The notes under the pieces: generated by a model
The model's database searches: none
Told to the model about the DNA's origin: nothing
What the model saw: the letters and a program-made list of their open reading frames with translations, nothing else
Made by a program: the position numbers and the translations under genes
NCBI GenBank assembly: GCA_028872015.1
Contig: JAGWLO010000004.1
Span: 1 to 64,000, forward strand
Reading direction: 5' to 3'
DNA length: 64,000 bases
Source of the DNA: Burkholderiales bacterium
Lineage (GTDB): Bacteria > Pseudomonadota > Gammaproteobacteria > Burkholderiales > Burkholderiaceae_C
Part shown: piece after piece, positions 1-9,243 of the stretch
Numbering within the stretch: the stretch's first letter is position 1
How the letters are laid out: every line of letters begins with the position of its first letter

Positions 1-1
1 C

Positions 2-514
2 GACGCGCGCGAGCCGCCCGCCCTGCGCGCGGCGCCGTTGCGCGCGCCGCCGCCGCCGGCCTTGACGCTGCCCGCCGGCGCTGCGATCGAGCCCGAGCTC
101 GGTGCGCGCTGGCACGGCCTGGTGCGCCACCTGGCCGACAGCGGCGCCGTGACCGCACTGGCGCGCGAGCTGGCGGTGCAGGGCGGCCTGCGGGCCATCG
201 ACGACCGGGCCACGCCGCCGCGCTGGCACCTGGTGGTCGAGCGCGAAACCCTGCGCACGGCGGCATTGCGCGACAAGCTCGCCGCCGCCCTGGCGGCCGA
301 GCTGGGCCACGCCGTCGAGCTCGAGCTCGAGGCCGGCGTGCCGGCCGATTCACCCGCCCGGCGCGAAGCCGCCGAGCGCCAGCGCCGGCAGACCGAGGCC
401 GAGGCCGCCATCCACGCCGACCCGGTGGTGCGCGAGCTGCTGGCGCAGTTCAAGGGCGCGCGCATCGTGCCGGGCTCGATCAAACCCGTCTCAACCAAGG
501 AAGCACCGCCATGA
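2..514 (+). CDS. dnaX: DNA polymerase III subunit gamma/tau, C-terminal part (5' truncated by window edge)
   Basis: Open frame runs in from the left edge; C-terminal tau-like sequence ([23 protein letters not shown]...[21 protein letters not shown]); followed by ybaB and recR in the classic dnaX-ybaB-recR order. Confidence 0.9.
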   Translation, partial: DAREPPALRAAPLRAPPPPALTLPAGAAIEPELGARWHGLVRHLADSGAVTALARELAVQGGLRAIDDRATPPRWHLVVERETLRTAALRDKLAAALAAELGHAVELELEAGVPADSPARREAAERQRRQTEAEAAIHADPVVRELLAQFKGARIVPGSIKPVSTKEAPP

Positions 515-837
515 TGAAGGGCCAACTCGCCGGCTTGATGAAACAAGCGCAGGCCATGCAGGACAACATGAAGCGCGCCCAGGACGAGCTGGCGCTGATC
601 GAGGTGGAAGGGCAATCGGGCGCCGGGCTGGTGAAGGTCATCATGACCTGCAAGCACGACGTCAGGCGTGTGGCCATCGACCCCAGCCTGCTGGCCGAGG
701 ACAAGGACATGCTGGAAGACCTGGTGGCCGCCGCCTTCAACGCCGCGGTGCGCCGCGCCGACGAGGTGGGTGCCGAGAAGATGGGCAAGCTCACCGCCGG
801 GCTGCCGCTGCCGCCCGGCATGAAGCTGCCCTTCTGA
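511..837 (+). CDS. ybaB: YbaB/EbfC family nucleoid-associated protein
   Basis: [43 protein letters not shown]...; overlaps dnaX stop; between dnaX and recR. Confidence 0.95.
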   Translation: MMKGQLAGLMKQAQAMQDNMKRAQDELALIEVEGQSGAGLVKVIMTCKHDVRRVAIDPSLLAEDKDMLEDLVAAAFNAAVRRADEVGAEKMGKLTAGLPLPPGMKLPF

Positions 838-852
838 CCCGCCCGCCGCGCG

Positions 853-1440
853 GTGGCCGAACCCTCGCTCGACGGGCTGATCGACGCCCTGCGCCGCCTG
901 CCCGGCGTGGGCCAGAAATCGGCCCAGCGCATGGCTTTCCACCTGCTGCAGCACGACCGCGAAGGCGCCCGCCGCCTGGCCGGCGCGCTGACCGAGGCGG
1001 TGCAGCGCACGCGCCATTGCGAGCGCTGCCACACCTTCACCGAGGCGCCGGTGTGCGGGACCTGCCAGGACCCGCAGCGCGACCCGCGACTGCTGTGCGT
1101 GGTGGAGACGCCGGCGGACCTGGCGGCGCTGGAGCGCAGCGGCAGCTACCGCGGCCTGTACTTCGTGCTGATGGGCCGCATCAGCCCGCTGGACGGCGTG
1201 GGCGCGGGCGACATCGGTGCCGAGCGGCTGCTCGACCGGGCGCAGGACGGCGTGGTCGACGAGGTCATCCTGGCCACCGGCTTCAGCGCCGAGGGCGAGG
1301 TGACGGCGCACGCGCTGGCGCTGGCCCTGCGCGAGCGCGGCCTGAAGGTCACGCGGCTGGCGCGCGGCGTGCCGGCCGGCAGCGAGTTGGAACACGTGGA
1401 CCTGGGCACCATCGCCCACGCCATGGGCGACCGGCGCTGA
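853..1440 (+). CDS. recR: Recombination protein RecR (GTG start)
   Basis: [17 protein letters not shown], zinc-finger [16 protein letters not shown], Toprim-like [35 protein letters not shown]. Confidence 0.97.
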   Translation: MAEPSLDGLIDALRRLPGVGQKSAQRMAFHLLQHDREGARRLAGALTEAVQRTRHCERCHTFTEAPVCGTCQDPQRDPRLLCVVETPADLAALERSGSYRGLYFVLMGRISPLDGVGAGDIGAERLLDRAQDGVVDEVILATGFSAEGEVTAHALALALRERGLKVTRLARGVPAGSELEHVDLGTIAHAMGDRR

Positions 1441-1472
1441 GCCACTGAGGGCCGCGCGAGCGGCCGGCGCAC

Positions 1473-1840
1473 TCAGACGCGCTCGAGCACCGGCGCGATG
1501 CCCGGGCCGACGCCGATGCACATCGAGCACAGCGCAACTCGCCCGCCGGTCGCGTGCAGATGGTTCACCGCCGCCGTCACCCGCCGCGCTGCCCATGGTG
1601 TCGAGCCCCGAGCCGCAGCGCCGGTCGATCGTGGCGCCACCCACGTCGAGCGGCAGCCCGGCGAGCAGGACTGCCATGCGCGCGACGTTGCGGCTGGCTT
1701 CGCCGGCCTGGTCGGCACAGCAGTCGAGCAGCGCCCCGATCGGCCAAGCGCCCGGGTCGTCAGCGTCCGCACCGAGGGCAGCGCGCCGCCGTAGCGGTCG
1801 ACGGACGTACGGATGGCCTCGTGGTGGACACCCAGGATGG
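1473..1840 (-). pseudogene. Degenerate thiolase (acetyl-CoA acyltransferase) remnant with large internal deletion and frameshifts
   Basis: Minus-strand fragments in order: EAIRTSVDRYGGALPSVRT (N-terminus), CCADQAGEASRNVARMAVLLAGLPLDVGGATIDRRCGSGLDTMGSA (nucleophile-Cys region, different frame), then directly TAAVNHLHATGGRVALCSMCIGVGPGIAPVLERV* (thiolase C-terminus). The middle of the protein is missing. Confidence 0.85.
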
Positions 1841-1924
1841 GCCGGTCGTACGCGTCACCGCTGCGGCGCTCGAGCAGCGTCTGGCTGGGCCCGTGACTCG
1901 GCAGGATATAATCATGGGCTGTAT

Positions 1925-2000
1925 TCCCCGATAGCTCAGTCGGTAGAGCGCCGGACTGTTAATCCGTAGGTCCCTGGTTCGAGCCCAGGTCGGGGAGCCA
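1925..2000 (+). tRNA. tRNA-Asn (anticodon GTT)
   Basis: TCCCCGATAGCTCAGTCGGTAGAGCGCCGGACTGTTAATCCGTAGGTCCCTGGTTCGAGCCCAGGTCGGGGAGCCA; full cloverleaf, encoded CCA. Confidence 0.98.
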
Positions 2001-2008
2001 AGAAAATC

Positions 2009-2048
2009 AAGGGGTTGGCGTTGCGAGTCGCCAACCCCTTGTCCTTTC
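2009..2048 (+). terminator. Hairpin terminator after tRNA-Asn
   Basis: Perfect 12-bp inverted repeat AAGGGGTTGGCG-TTGCGAGT-CGCCAACCCCTT followed by GTCCTTTC. Confidence 0.75.
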
Positions 2049-2136
2049 TAGGCGCGACGCAAGCATGAGGGCTCGGTCTCGCCTGCACCGTCCCCGCGCT
2101 GGATCCGAGACGCCGCGCACAGCCCGGAGGTTCCCC

Positions 2137-2547
2137 ATGTACGGATTCACCACCACCCTGAGCGGCATCACATTCGACCGCGCGCTCGCCCAGGTGCTCG
2201 CCGCGTTGAAGGCAGAAGGCTTCGGTGTGCTGAGCGACATCGATGTGCGGCAGGCCATGAAAGACAAGCTCGGCATCGACATGCTGCCCTACCGCATCCT
2301 GGGCGCTTGCAACCCGCCCCTGGCTCACCAGGCCCTGCAGGCCGTGCCCGACATCGGCCTGCTGCTGCCGTGCAACGTGATCGTCCGCGAGGAAGCCCCG
2401 GAGCGCGTGGTGGTCGGTTTCCTCGACCCGCAGATCATGGTGAATCTGGTCGGCAAGCCCGAGGTCAAGGCCGTGGCCGATGCGGCGGAACAACGACTGC
2501 GCCGCGCCTGCGAGAGCCTGGGCGGCAGCACGGCGCAGACCACCTGA
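2137..2547 (+). CDS. DUF302 domain-containing protein
   Basis: MYGFTTTLSGITFDRALAQVLAALKAEGFGVLSDIDVRQAMKDKLGIDMLPYRILGACNPPLAHQAL... typical DUF302. Confidence 0.93.
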   Translation: MYGFTTTLSGITFDRALAQVLAALKAEGFGVLSDIDVRQAMKDKLGIDMLPYRILGACNPPLAHQALQAVPDIGLLLPCNVIVREEAPERVVVGFLDPQIMVNLVGKPEVKAVADAAEQRLRRACESLGGSTAQTT

Positions 2548-2990
2548 GGCGCGATGCGCGAGTCGCCGGCGGTGGCGCGCTTGCGCCCGCACGATCCAGC
2601 CCTTTTCGTCGGCGACGCCGGCCGCCGGCAGAGGTGCCGTCGGCAGCGCGCAGGACGGCTGGCGCATCGCTGCCCGGCGCGTCACCGGCCGGGCTCGAAG
2701 TGCAGTGCGGTCATCGTGTCGACGAAGGAGGGCCTGTGCCCTTCGGGCCGCATCCAGGGCGAGCCAGCGTATCGACTCGCCGCGCGGGATCTTGCCCTCG
2801 TCCCGCTGCCGGGCGATGGTGAACCGGCCCAGTGCCGCCGCCTGCAGCAAGCCCTTGCCGGCGATTTCGCAGTCGACGGTGCGCACCGTCAGCCCCGGTC
2901 GCATCGCGAGCTTCGCCCCCCACAGAAGTCCCGCCCGGCCAACGCGGCGGCCGCCGACGCCGCGTACAGCCTGCTCGAAAGCGTGGACCC
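2545..2990 (-). pseudogene. Degenerate DUF6544-like remnant
   Basis: Minus-strand LLWGAKLAMRPGLTVRTVDCEIAGKGLLQAAALGRFTIARQRDEGKIPRGESIRWLA, then a compressed DDRTA segment and ADEKGWIVRAQAR, resembling the DUF6544 layout; no proper start or stop, key segments missing. Confidence 0.45.
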
Positions 2991-3001
2991 CGGCCCTGCA
3001 C

Positions 3002-4192
3002 CTACAGCCGCTGCAGGCGGGCGAGCGCGGCGTTCAGGGTCTCGTCGCGTTTGGCAAAGCACAGGCGCACCAGGCCCTGCTCGAGGCCGCCTTCGTAGAA
3101 GGCGCTCAGGGGGATCGCCGCGACGCCGATCTCGCGCGTGAGCCATGCGCAGAACTCGGCCTCCGGCAGCGCGCTCACGGCGCTGTAGTCCACGAGCTGG
3201 AAGTAGCTGCCGCCGGTGTGCAGCGGCTGCAGCCGCGTGCGGGCCAGGCCGTCGCGGAACAGGTCGCGCTTGCGCTGGTAGAAGGCGCCCAGGTTCAGGT
3301 AGGGCGCGGAATCGGCCATGTAGCGCGCCAGGGCGTGCTGCATCGGCGTGTTGACGGTGAAGACGTTGAACTGGTGCACCTTGCGGAACTCGGCACTCAG
3401 TGCCGCGGGCGCGGCCACGTAGCCCACCTTCCAGCCGGTGACGTGGAAGGTCTTGCCGAAGCTCGAGACCACGAAGGCACGCGCCGCCAGCGCCGGGATC
3501 GACGCCGCGCTGGTGTGCGCGATGCCGTCGTAGACCATGTGCTCGTAGACCTCGTCGGACAGCAGCAGCGCCTGCGTGGGCGCCAGCAGGTCGGCCAGCC
3601 GCTGCATCTCCGGGCGCGTCCACACCGTGGCGCTGGGGTTGTGCGGGCTGTTGATCATCACCAGCCGCGTGCGCGGCGTCAGCGCGGCGGCGAGGCGGTC
3701 GAAATCGGGGCGGAAGCGGCCGGGCGTCAGCGGCACGCGGACGACGCGGCCCCCGGCCAGCGCGATGGCCGGGGCATAGCTGTCGTAGCAGGGCTCGAAC
3801 ACGATCACGTCGTCGCCCGGGTGCACGCAGCACAGCACCGCGGTCAGGATGGCCTGGGTGGCACCGGCGGTGATGGTGATCTCCTGCTCGGCGTCGTAGC
3901 GGCGGCCGTACAGGGTCTCGAGCTTGGCCGCCACGCGCTGGCGCAGGGCGGGCACGCCGGCCATCGGCGGGTACTGGTTCAGGCCGTCGCGCAGGGCGTC
4001 GGCCACGTGGTCCAGCAGCGCCGGGTCGGCATCGAAATCGGGGAAGCCCTGGCCCAGGTTGACGGCGCCGGTCTGCTGCGCCAGCGCCGACATCACGGTG
4101 AAGACGGTGGTGCCCACCTGGGGCAGCCGGCTGCGCAGGGCGGGGGTGCTGGCGAGGGCAGGGTGCATGGTGCCGGGGTGGTCAGAGTTCAT
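3002..4192 (-). CDS. PLP-dependent aminotransferase, methionine/kynurenine aminotransferase (YbdL-like)
   Basis: VNLGQGFPDFDADPALLDHVADALRDGLNQYPPMAGVPALRQRVA...; NSPHNPSATVW; SSFGKTFHVTGWKVGYV PLP-lysine motif. Confidence 0.92.
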   Translation of the reverse strand: MNSDHPGTMHPALASTPALRSRLPQVGTTVFTVMSALAQQTGAVNLGQGFPDFDADPALLDHVADALRDGLNQYPPMAGVPALRQRVAAKLETLYGRRYDAEQEITITAGATQAILTAVLCCVHPGDDVIVFEPCYDSYAPAIALAGGRVVRVPLTPGRFRPDFDRLAAALTPRTRLVMINSPHNPSATVWTRPEMQRLADLLAPTQALLLSDEVYEHMVYDGIAHTSAASIPALAARAFVVSSFGKTFHVTGWKVGYVAAPAALSAEFRKVHQFNVFTVNTPMQHALARYMADSAPYLNLGAFYQRKRDLFRDGLARTRLQPLHTGGSYFQLVDYSAVSALPEAEFCAWLTREIGVAAIPLSAFYEGGLEQGLVRLCFAKRDETLNAALARLQRL

Positions 4193-5135
4193 AGTCCGAT
4201 CCCTGGCCGCTCATCGCGCGCTGCACCAGGGTCATGCTGAGGTGCGGCGAGAGCAGCTCGGCGAAGGCGTAGACGAACTGGCGCAGGTAGGCGCCGCGCT
4301 TGAACGCCACGCGCGTGAGGTTGCTGCCGAAGAGGTGCCCGAGCGGCCGCGCCACCAGGTCGGCAGACTCGGCGTGCAGCGGATCGGCGCGCATGGCCAG
4401 CTCGCTGACGATGCCCACGCCCAGGCCCAGCCGCACGTAGGTCTTGATGACGTCCGAGTCGATGGCCTCCAGCGCCACCAGCGGCTTGAGCCGGGCACGC
4501 TCGAAGGCCTGGTCGATGCGCGTGCGGCCGGTGACGGTGGGCTGGTAGAGCACCAGCGGCTGCGCGGCCAGCTGCTCCAGCGTCGGGCGCTCGACCTGCG
4601 CCAGCGGGTGTGTCGCGGGCACCACCATCACGTGCTGCCATTCGTGGCAGGGCAGGGTGATGAGCGCGTCGTACTTGTCCAGGGCCTCGGTGGCCAGGCC
4701 GATCTCGGCCACGTCGTCCAGCAGCATGCGCGCCACCTGCTCGGGCATGCCCTGGTGCAGCACCACCTGCACCTTGGGATGGCGGCGGCGCAGCTGGGCC
4801 ACCGGCTCGGGCAGGAAGTAGCGCGCCTGGGTGTGGGTGGTGGCGATCGACAGCGTGCCGGCGTCCTGCTTGGAGTACTCGTCGCCGATGCGGCGCAGGT
4901 TGGCCAGCTCGCGCATGATGATCTCGATGGAGACCAGCACCTGGCGCCCCGGCTCGGTGATGCGTTTCAGGCGCTTGCCGTGGCGCGCGAAGATGTCCAC
5001 GCCCAGCTCCTCCTCGAGCTCGAGGATGGCCTTGCTGATGCCGGGCTGCGAGGTGAACAGCGCCTTGGCCGTCTCGGTCAGGTTGAGGTTGCGGCGCACC
5101 GCCTCCTGCACGAAGCGGAACTGGTGCAGGTTCAT
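4182..5135 (-). CDS. CysB-family LysR-type transcriptional regulator
   Basis: MNLHQFRFVQEAVRRNLNLTETAKALFTSQPGISKAILELEEELGVDIFARHGKRL... CysB/Cbl-type HTH and effector domain; ATG overlaps upstream gene stop. Confidence 0.92.
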   Translation of the reverse strand: MNLHQFRFVQEAVRRNLNLTETAKALFTSQPGISKAILELEEELGVDIFARHGKRLKRITEPGRQVLVSIEIIMRELANLRRIGDEYSKQDAGTLSIATTHTQARYFLPEPVAQLRRRHPKVQVVLHQGMPEQVARMLLDDVAEIGLATEALDKYDALITLPCHEWQHVMVVPATHPLAQVERPTLEQLAAQPLVLYQPTVTGRTRIDQAFERARLKPLVALEAIDSDVIKTYVRLGLGVGIVSELAMRADPLHAESADLVARPLGHLFGSNLTRVAFKRGAYLRQFVYAFAELLSPHLSMTLVQRAMSGQGSDYEL

Positions 5136-5518
5136 GCCGTGCCGCCCAGCATGGCGGCGGCGGCGGCGGCGATGGCGGCCAGCACCGCCGCGTGCTCGCC
5201 CACCGGCGGATGCAGCTCGAACTGCGTGCCCGGGTGGGCCGTGCGCAGGGCCTCGACCAGGCGCGGCAGGTCCTGCCGCACATGCCCGCCGGCGCCCAGG
5301 AACAACGGCAGCACCTGCACCCGCGCGCACTGCCGGGCGAGCTCGGCCCCGGCCTCGGGCAGCGTGGGTGCCATCAGCTCGAGAAAGGCCAGCCGCACCA
5401 GCGCCTGCGGCTGCGCCGCCGCGACGCGTGCGGCAATGGCCTCGAACGGCGCCGCCCAGCGCGGGTCGCGCGCCCCGTGGGCAAACAGGATCAGGCCCGT
5501 GGGCGCGGCGTTCGTCAT
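5132..5518 (-). CDS. CbiX/SirB-family sirohydrochlorin chelatase
   Basis: MTNAAPTGLILFAHGARDPRWAAPFEAIAARVAA...VLPLFLGAGGHVRQDLPRLV: CbiX fold HGARD and GGHVRxD motifs. Confidence 0.9.
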   Translation of the reverse strand: MTNAAPTGLILFAHGARDPRWAAPFEAIAARVAAAQPQALVRLAFLELMAPTLPEAGAELARQCARVQVLPLFLGAGGHVRQDLPRLVEALRTAHPGTQFELHPPVGEHAAVLAAIAAAAAAMLGGTA

Positions 5519-5522
5519 GGCC

Positions 5523-6632
5523 CTAACGGTAGCGCACGAGCCAGGCGAAGGCGCCCATCGACAGCAGCAGGTACAGCAGGCTGGGCGTGGCGGCCGCCAC
5601 CCAGGGGGTCCAGCCGCGCAGCATGCCGATGTGGCCCGACAGGTTGTTCAGCAGCACGAAGCTGATGCCCAGCATGATGCCGCCGAACACCTTCAGGCTG
5701 ACGCTGCCGGCGCGTGCATGCAGGTAGGCAAAGGGCAGCGCCAGCGCCACCATCACCAGGCAGGCCAGGGGGTACAGCGCCTTGCGCCAGAAGCGGATGC
5801 GGTAGGGCTGGGTGGCCTGCTCCTGGTCGCTGAGGTGGGTGCTGTAGCGCCACAGCTCCAGGGTGGACATGGTCGACAGCGGCAGCACCGCCGCCGCCAC
5901 CACGCTGGCGGTGAGCGTGCTGGGCCAGCGCAGCTCGGGCACGCGGCGCACGGTGATCCGCGGGTCGGGAGCGGCGGGCTGCGGCCAGTCGGTGACCTCG
6001 GCATCGCGCAGCGTCCACGTGCCGTCGCTGCCGACACGGCCTTCGGCCGCCTGGGTGCGCGTGCGCAGCCGGCCGTCGGTGTCGAAGGCGAAGATGCGGA
6101 TGCCCACCAGTTCGCCGCCAGCGCTGGCGCCGGCCACGTTCACCGAGTAGCTGCGCTCGCCCTCGGGGGTGTTGCGCTTCTCCTTGAGCCAGGCCCCCGA
6201 GCCGTCGAGTTTCAACCCGCCGCCGGTGCGGGCCTGCAGCAGCACGCTCTCGCGTTCGCAGGCCGGGGCGATGAAATCGCCGGTGACGAAGGTGATCACG
6301 CCGAACACCACGCCCAGCACCGCCAGCAGCGACAGCGCGCGCGTGGGCGCCAGGCCGCTGGTGCGCAGGATCGTGAACTCGGAAGACTGCGCCATCCGGG
6401 CCAGCGCGTAGATGGCACCGATCAGCACCGAGATCGGGAACAGCTCGTAGAAGTGGCCCGGCACCTCCAGCGCGGTGGCCAGCACCGCGTCGCCGATGGT
6501 GCGGCCGTTGCGGCCCACGCCGTCCAGCGCATCGACGAAGTCGATGAAGAAGAAGAGCGACAGGAAGGCCGCCGCCACGAAGGCCACCGAGGCCGCGATG
6601 TCGCGGTAGAGCAGCCGGCGGACGGTCTTCAT
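5523..6632 (-). CDS. lptG: LPS export ABC transporter permease LptG
   Basis: MKTVRRLLYRDIAASVAFVAAAFLSLFFFIDFVDAL...; downstream of and overlapping lptF. Confidence 0.93.
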   Translation of the reverse strand: MKTVRRLLYRDIAASVAFVAAAFLSLFFFIDFVDALDGVGRNGRTIGDAVLATALEVPGHFYELFPISVLIGAIYALARMAQSSEFTILRTSGLAPTRALSLLAVLGVVFGVITFVTGDFIAPACERESVLLQARTGGGLKLDGSGAWLKEKRNTPEGERSYSVNVAGASAGGELVGIRIFAFDTDGRLRTRTQAAEGRVGSDGTWTLRDAEVTDWPQPAAPDPRITVRRVPELRWPSTLTASVVAAAVLPLSTMSTLELWRYSTHLSDQEQATQPYRIRFWRKALYPLACLVMVALALPFAYLHARAGSVSLKVFGGIMLGISFVLLNNLSGHIGMLRGWTPWVAAATPSLLYLLLSMGAFAWLVRYR

Positions 6633-7735
6633 GCGCCGGGCCGGGCCGCGGGAGAAGCGTGCCAGGGCCGGCGCATGACGGCGGCATGGTCGCGCCACCA
6701 CAGCAGCGCCAGCGCCAAGGCCGTGGCACCCCCGTGCAGGCCCAGCAGGGCCCCCGCCATCGAGACCCGGCCGCTGGCGACCCAGGCCTGCGACAGGTTG
6801 ATGAGGTTGTAGTAGACGAGGAAGGTGAGCAGGGCGAACACCAGGTTCCAGTTGCTGGCGCGGCGTGGGTGGGTCGCGGCCAGCCCCACGCCCAGCAGCA
6901 GCAGGTTGGCCGCGCCCAGCAGCAGGCCGAAGCGCCAGGTCAGCTCGGCGCGGTCGGCCGGCTCGCGACTGCGCAGCAGCGTCAGCGTGTCGGTGGCCTT
7001 GGGCGGCTGAGCCTCGGCCGAGGCGGCGGCGTTGTCGCTCGTCAGCAGGCGGTAGCGCTCGAAGCTGGAGAGGCTGCGCTCGCCGCTGCTGGCGTCGACC
7101 TCGTTGCGCTGGCCGCGGTCCAGCACCAGGAAGCGCTGGCTGCCGTCGGTCTCGAGGTGGCCGGTGCGGGCCGTGGTGACCGCTTCGCCATGCGGCAGCC
7201 GCGCCAGGATGAACACGTTGCGCGCCTGCACCCCATCAGGGCTTTCGCGCTCGATGAAGAACACCCGGCGGCCGTCGGCCGAGGTCTGGAACACGCCCGG
7301 CGCCACGCGCGACAGGTCGGAGCGCTTCTGGTAGCGGTCGCGCAGCTCGTTGCTGTTGCGGTTGCCCCAGGGCCAGGCCACCAGCAGCAGCAGCCCCAGC
7401 ACCGCCACCACCGGCATGCCCACGCGCAGCACCGGCCGCAGGAAGCGCGAGATGCCCGCGCCGCTGGAGAACCAGATGGCCATCTCGCTGTCGCGGTACA
7501 TGCGGCCGAGCGTGACGACGATGGCCACGAACATCGACATCGCCATCATCGTGGGCAGGTTGCCCAGGGCCACGTAGCCCAGCAGCAGCGCCACGTCCTG
7601 CGGCGCCACGGCGCCATCGGCCGCCTGGCCCACGGTGCGGATCAGGAACATCGTCAGCACGATGGTCAGCACCACGACCAGGGTGGCGCCGAAGCCCCGC
7701 GCCAGCTCTCGGCGCAATGTCGAATCGAATAACAT
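6629..7735 (-). CDS. lptF: LPS export ABC transporter permease LptF
   Basis: MLFDSTLRRELARGFGATLVVVLTIVLTMFLIRTVGQAADG...; divergent from pepA as in many proteobacteria. Confidence 0.95.
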   Translation of the reverse strand: MLFDSTLRRELARGFGATLVVVLTIVLTMFLIRTVGQAADGAVAPQDVALLLGYVALGNLPTMMAMSMFVAIVVTLGRMYRDSEMAIWFSSGAGISRFLRPVLRVGMPVVAVLGLLLLVAWPWGNRNSNELRDRYQKRSDLSRVAPGVFQTSADGRRVFFIERESPDGVQARNVFILARLPHGEAVTTARTGHLETDGSQRFLVLDRGQRNEVDASSGERSLSSFERYRLLTSDNAAASAEAQPPKATDTLTLLRSREPADRAELTWRFGLLLGAANLLLLGVGLAATHPRRASNWNLVFALLTFLVYYNLINLSQAWVASGRVSMAGALLGLHGGATALALALLWWRDHAAVMRRPWHASPAARPGA

Positions 7736-7761
7736 CTTCTGCTTTTGCTCGAGGCGTAATT

Positions 7762-9222
7762 ATGGACTTCAAGACCCAGGTGATCGGCGCGGCGGGACTG
7801 GCCAACGTGGCAGCCGATGGCCTCCTGGTCCTGGTGGCGGGCACGGCCGTGCCCGCGGGGCTGGACAAGCCGCTGGCCGAGCTCCTGGCCGCGGCGGTGA
7901 AGGACGGCGACTTCGCGTTCAAGCCCGGGCAGACGCTGTACGCGCACCGCGCGGCCGGCGTGAAGGCGCAGCGCGTGCTGTTCGCGAGCCTGGCCGAAGC
8001 CACGCCCAAGGCGCTGCGCCGTGCGCTCGGCCTGGCGCTGGGCTACGTCAAGAGCGGCGGGACGCGCCAGCTGGCCGTGGCGCTGGCCGGCGACGCGGGC
8101 TGGAGCGCGGCGCTGGCCGAGGCGCTGGCGCTGGCAGTGAGCGAGTCGGTGTACCTGTACAGCGCGACCAAGCCCAGCGCGCCGGCGGCGGCGCGCCTGG
8201 CCGGCGTGAGCCTGCTGTGCGCCAAGACCGAAAGCGCGGCGCTGGCCGCGGGCCTGCGCCGCGGCGAGGCCATCGCGGCCGGCACGCGGCTGGCGCGCGA
8301 ACTGGCGAACCGCCCGGCCAACCACTGCACGCCCACCTACCTGGCCGAGCAGGCGCGCAAGCTGGGCCGCGAACAGGGACTGAAGGTCGAGGTGCTCGAC
8401 CGCAAGGCCTGCGAGAAGCTGGGCATGGGCGCCTTCCTGGCCGTGGCGCAAGGCTCGGACGAGCCGCTCCAGTTCATCGTCGCGCGCTGGCAGGGCGGCG
8501 CCAAGGCCGAGGCGCCGCTGGTGCTGGTGGGCAAGGGCATCACCTTCGACACCGGCGGCATCAGCATCAAGCCAGCGGCCGAGATGGACGAGATGAAGTT
8601 CGACATGGGCGGAGCGGCCAGCGTGCTGGGCACGCTGCACGCCGTGGCCGCGCTGAAGGCGAAGGTGAACCTGATCGGCATCATCCCGGCCTGCGAGAAC
8701 ATGCCCAGCGGCCGCGCCGTCAAGCCGGGCGACGTGGTCACGAGCCTGTCGGGCCAGACGATCGAGATCCTCAACACCGATGCCGAAGGCCGGCTCATCC
8801 TGTGCGATGCGCTCACCTACGCCGAGCGCCTGAAGCCCGCCGCGGTGGTGGACATCGCCACCCTGACCGGGGCCTGCGTGGTGGCGCTGGGGCACCACCG
8901 CTCGGGCCTGTTCAGCGCCGACGACGCGCTGGCCGAGGCCCTGCTGAAGGCGGGCGAGGCCGGGCTCGACCCGGCCTGGCGCATGCCGCTGGACGACGAG
9001 TACGACGAGGCCCTGAAGAGCCACTTCGCCGACATGGCCAACGTGGGCCCGCGCGCCGGCGGGGCCATCACGGCGGCCATGTTCCTCAAGCGCTTCACCG
9101 CCAAGCTGCGCTGGGCCCACCTCGACATCGCCGGCACCGCCTGGCGCTCGGGCGCGGCCAAGGGCGCCACCGGGCGGCCGGTGCCGCTGCTGGTGAACTT
9201 CGTGCTCGCGCACGCCCGCTAG
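7762..9222 (+). CDS. pepA: Leucyl aminopeptidase (M17)
   Basis: LVGKGITFDTGGISIKPAAEMDEMKFDMGGAASVLG and NTDAEGRLILCDALTYAE signature. Confidence 0.97.
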   Translation: MDFKTQVIGAAGLANVAADGLLVLVAGTAVPAGLDKPLAELLAAAVKDGDFAFKPGQTLYAHRAAGVKAQRVLFASLAEATPKALRRALGLALGYVKSGGTRQLAVALAGDAGWSAALAEALALAVSESVYLYSATKPSAPAAARLAGVSLLCAKTESAALAAGLRRGEAIAAGTRLARELANRPANHCTPTYLAEQARKLGREQGLKVEVLDRKACEKLGMGAFLAVAQGSDEPLQFIVARWQGGAKAEAPLVLVGKGITFDTGGISIKPAAEMDEMKFDMGGAASVLGTLHAVAALKAKVNLIGIIPACENMPSGRAVKPGDVVTSLSGQTIEILNTDAEGRLILCDALTYAERLKPAAVVDIATLTGACVVALGHHRSGLFSADDALAEALLKAGEAGLDPAWRMPLDDEYDEALKSHFADMANVGPRAGGAITAAMFLKRFTAKLRWAHLDIAGTAWRSGAAKGATGRPVPLLVNFVLAHAR

Positions 9223-9243
9223 CACGGCCCGGGCGCGGCGGCC

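Noticed and set aside
5150-5180. GGC/GCG trinucleotide run
   Set aside because: Encodes the alanine-rich C-terminus of CbiX; multiples of three would not cause phase variation by frameshift.
2480-6812. Long plus-strand ORFs (586 and 962 aa) opposite the aminotransferase, regulator, cbiX and lptG
   Set aside because: Antisense low-complexity translations without recognisable domains.
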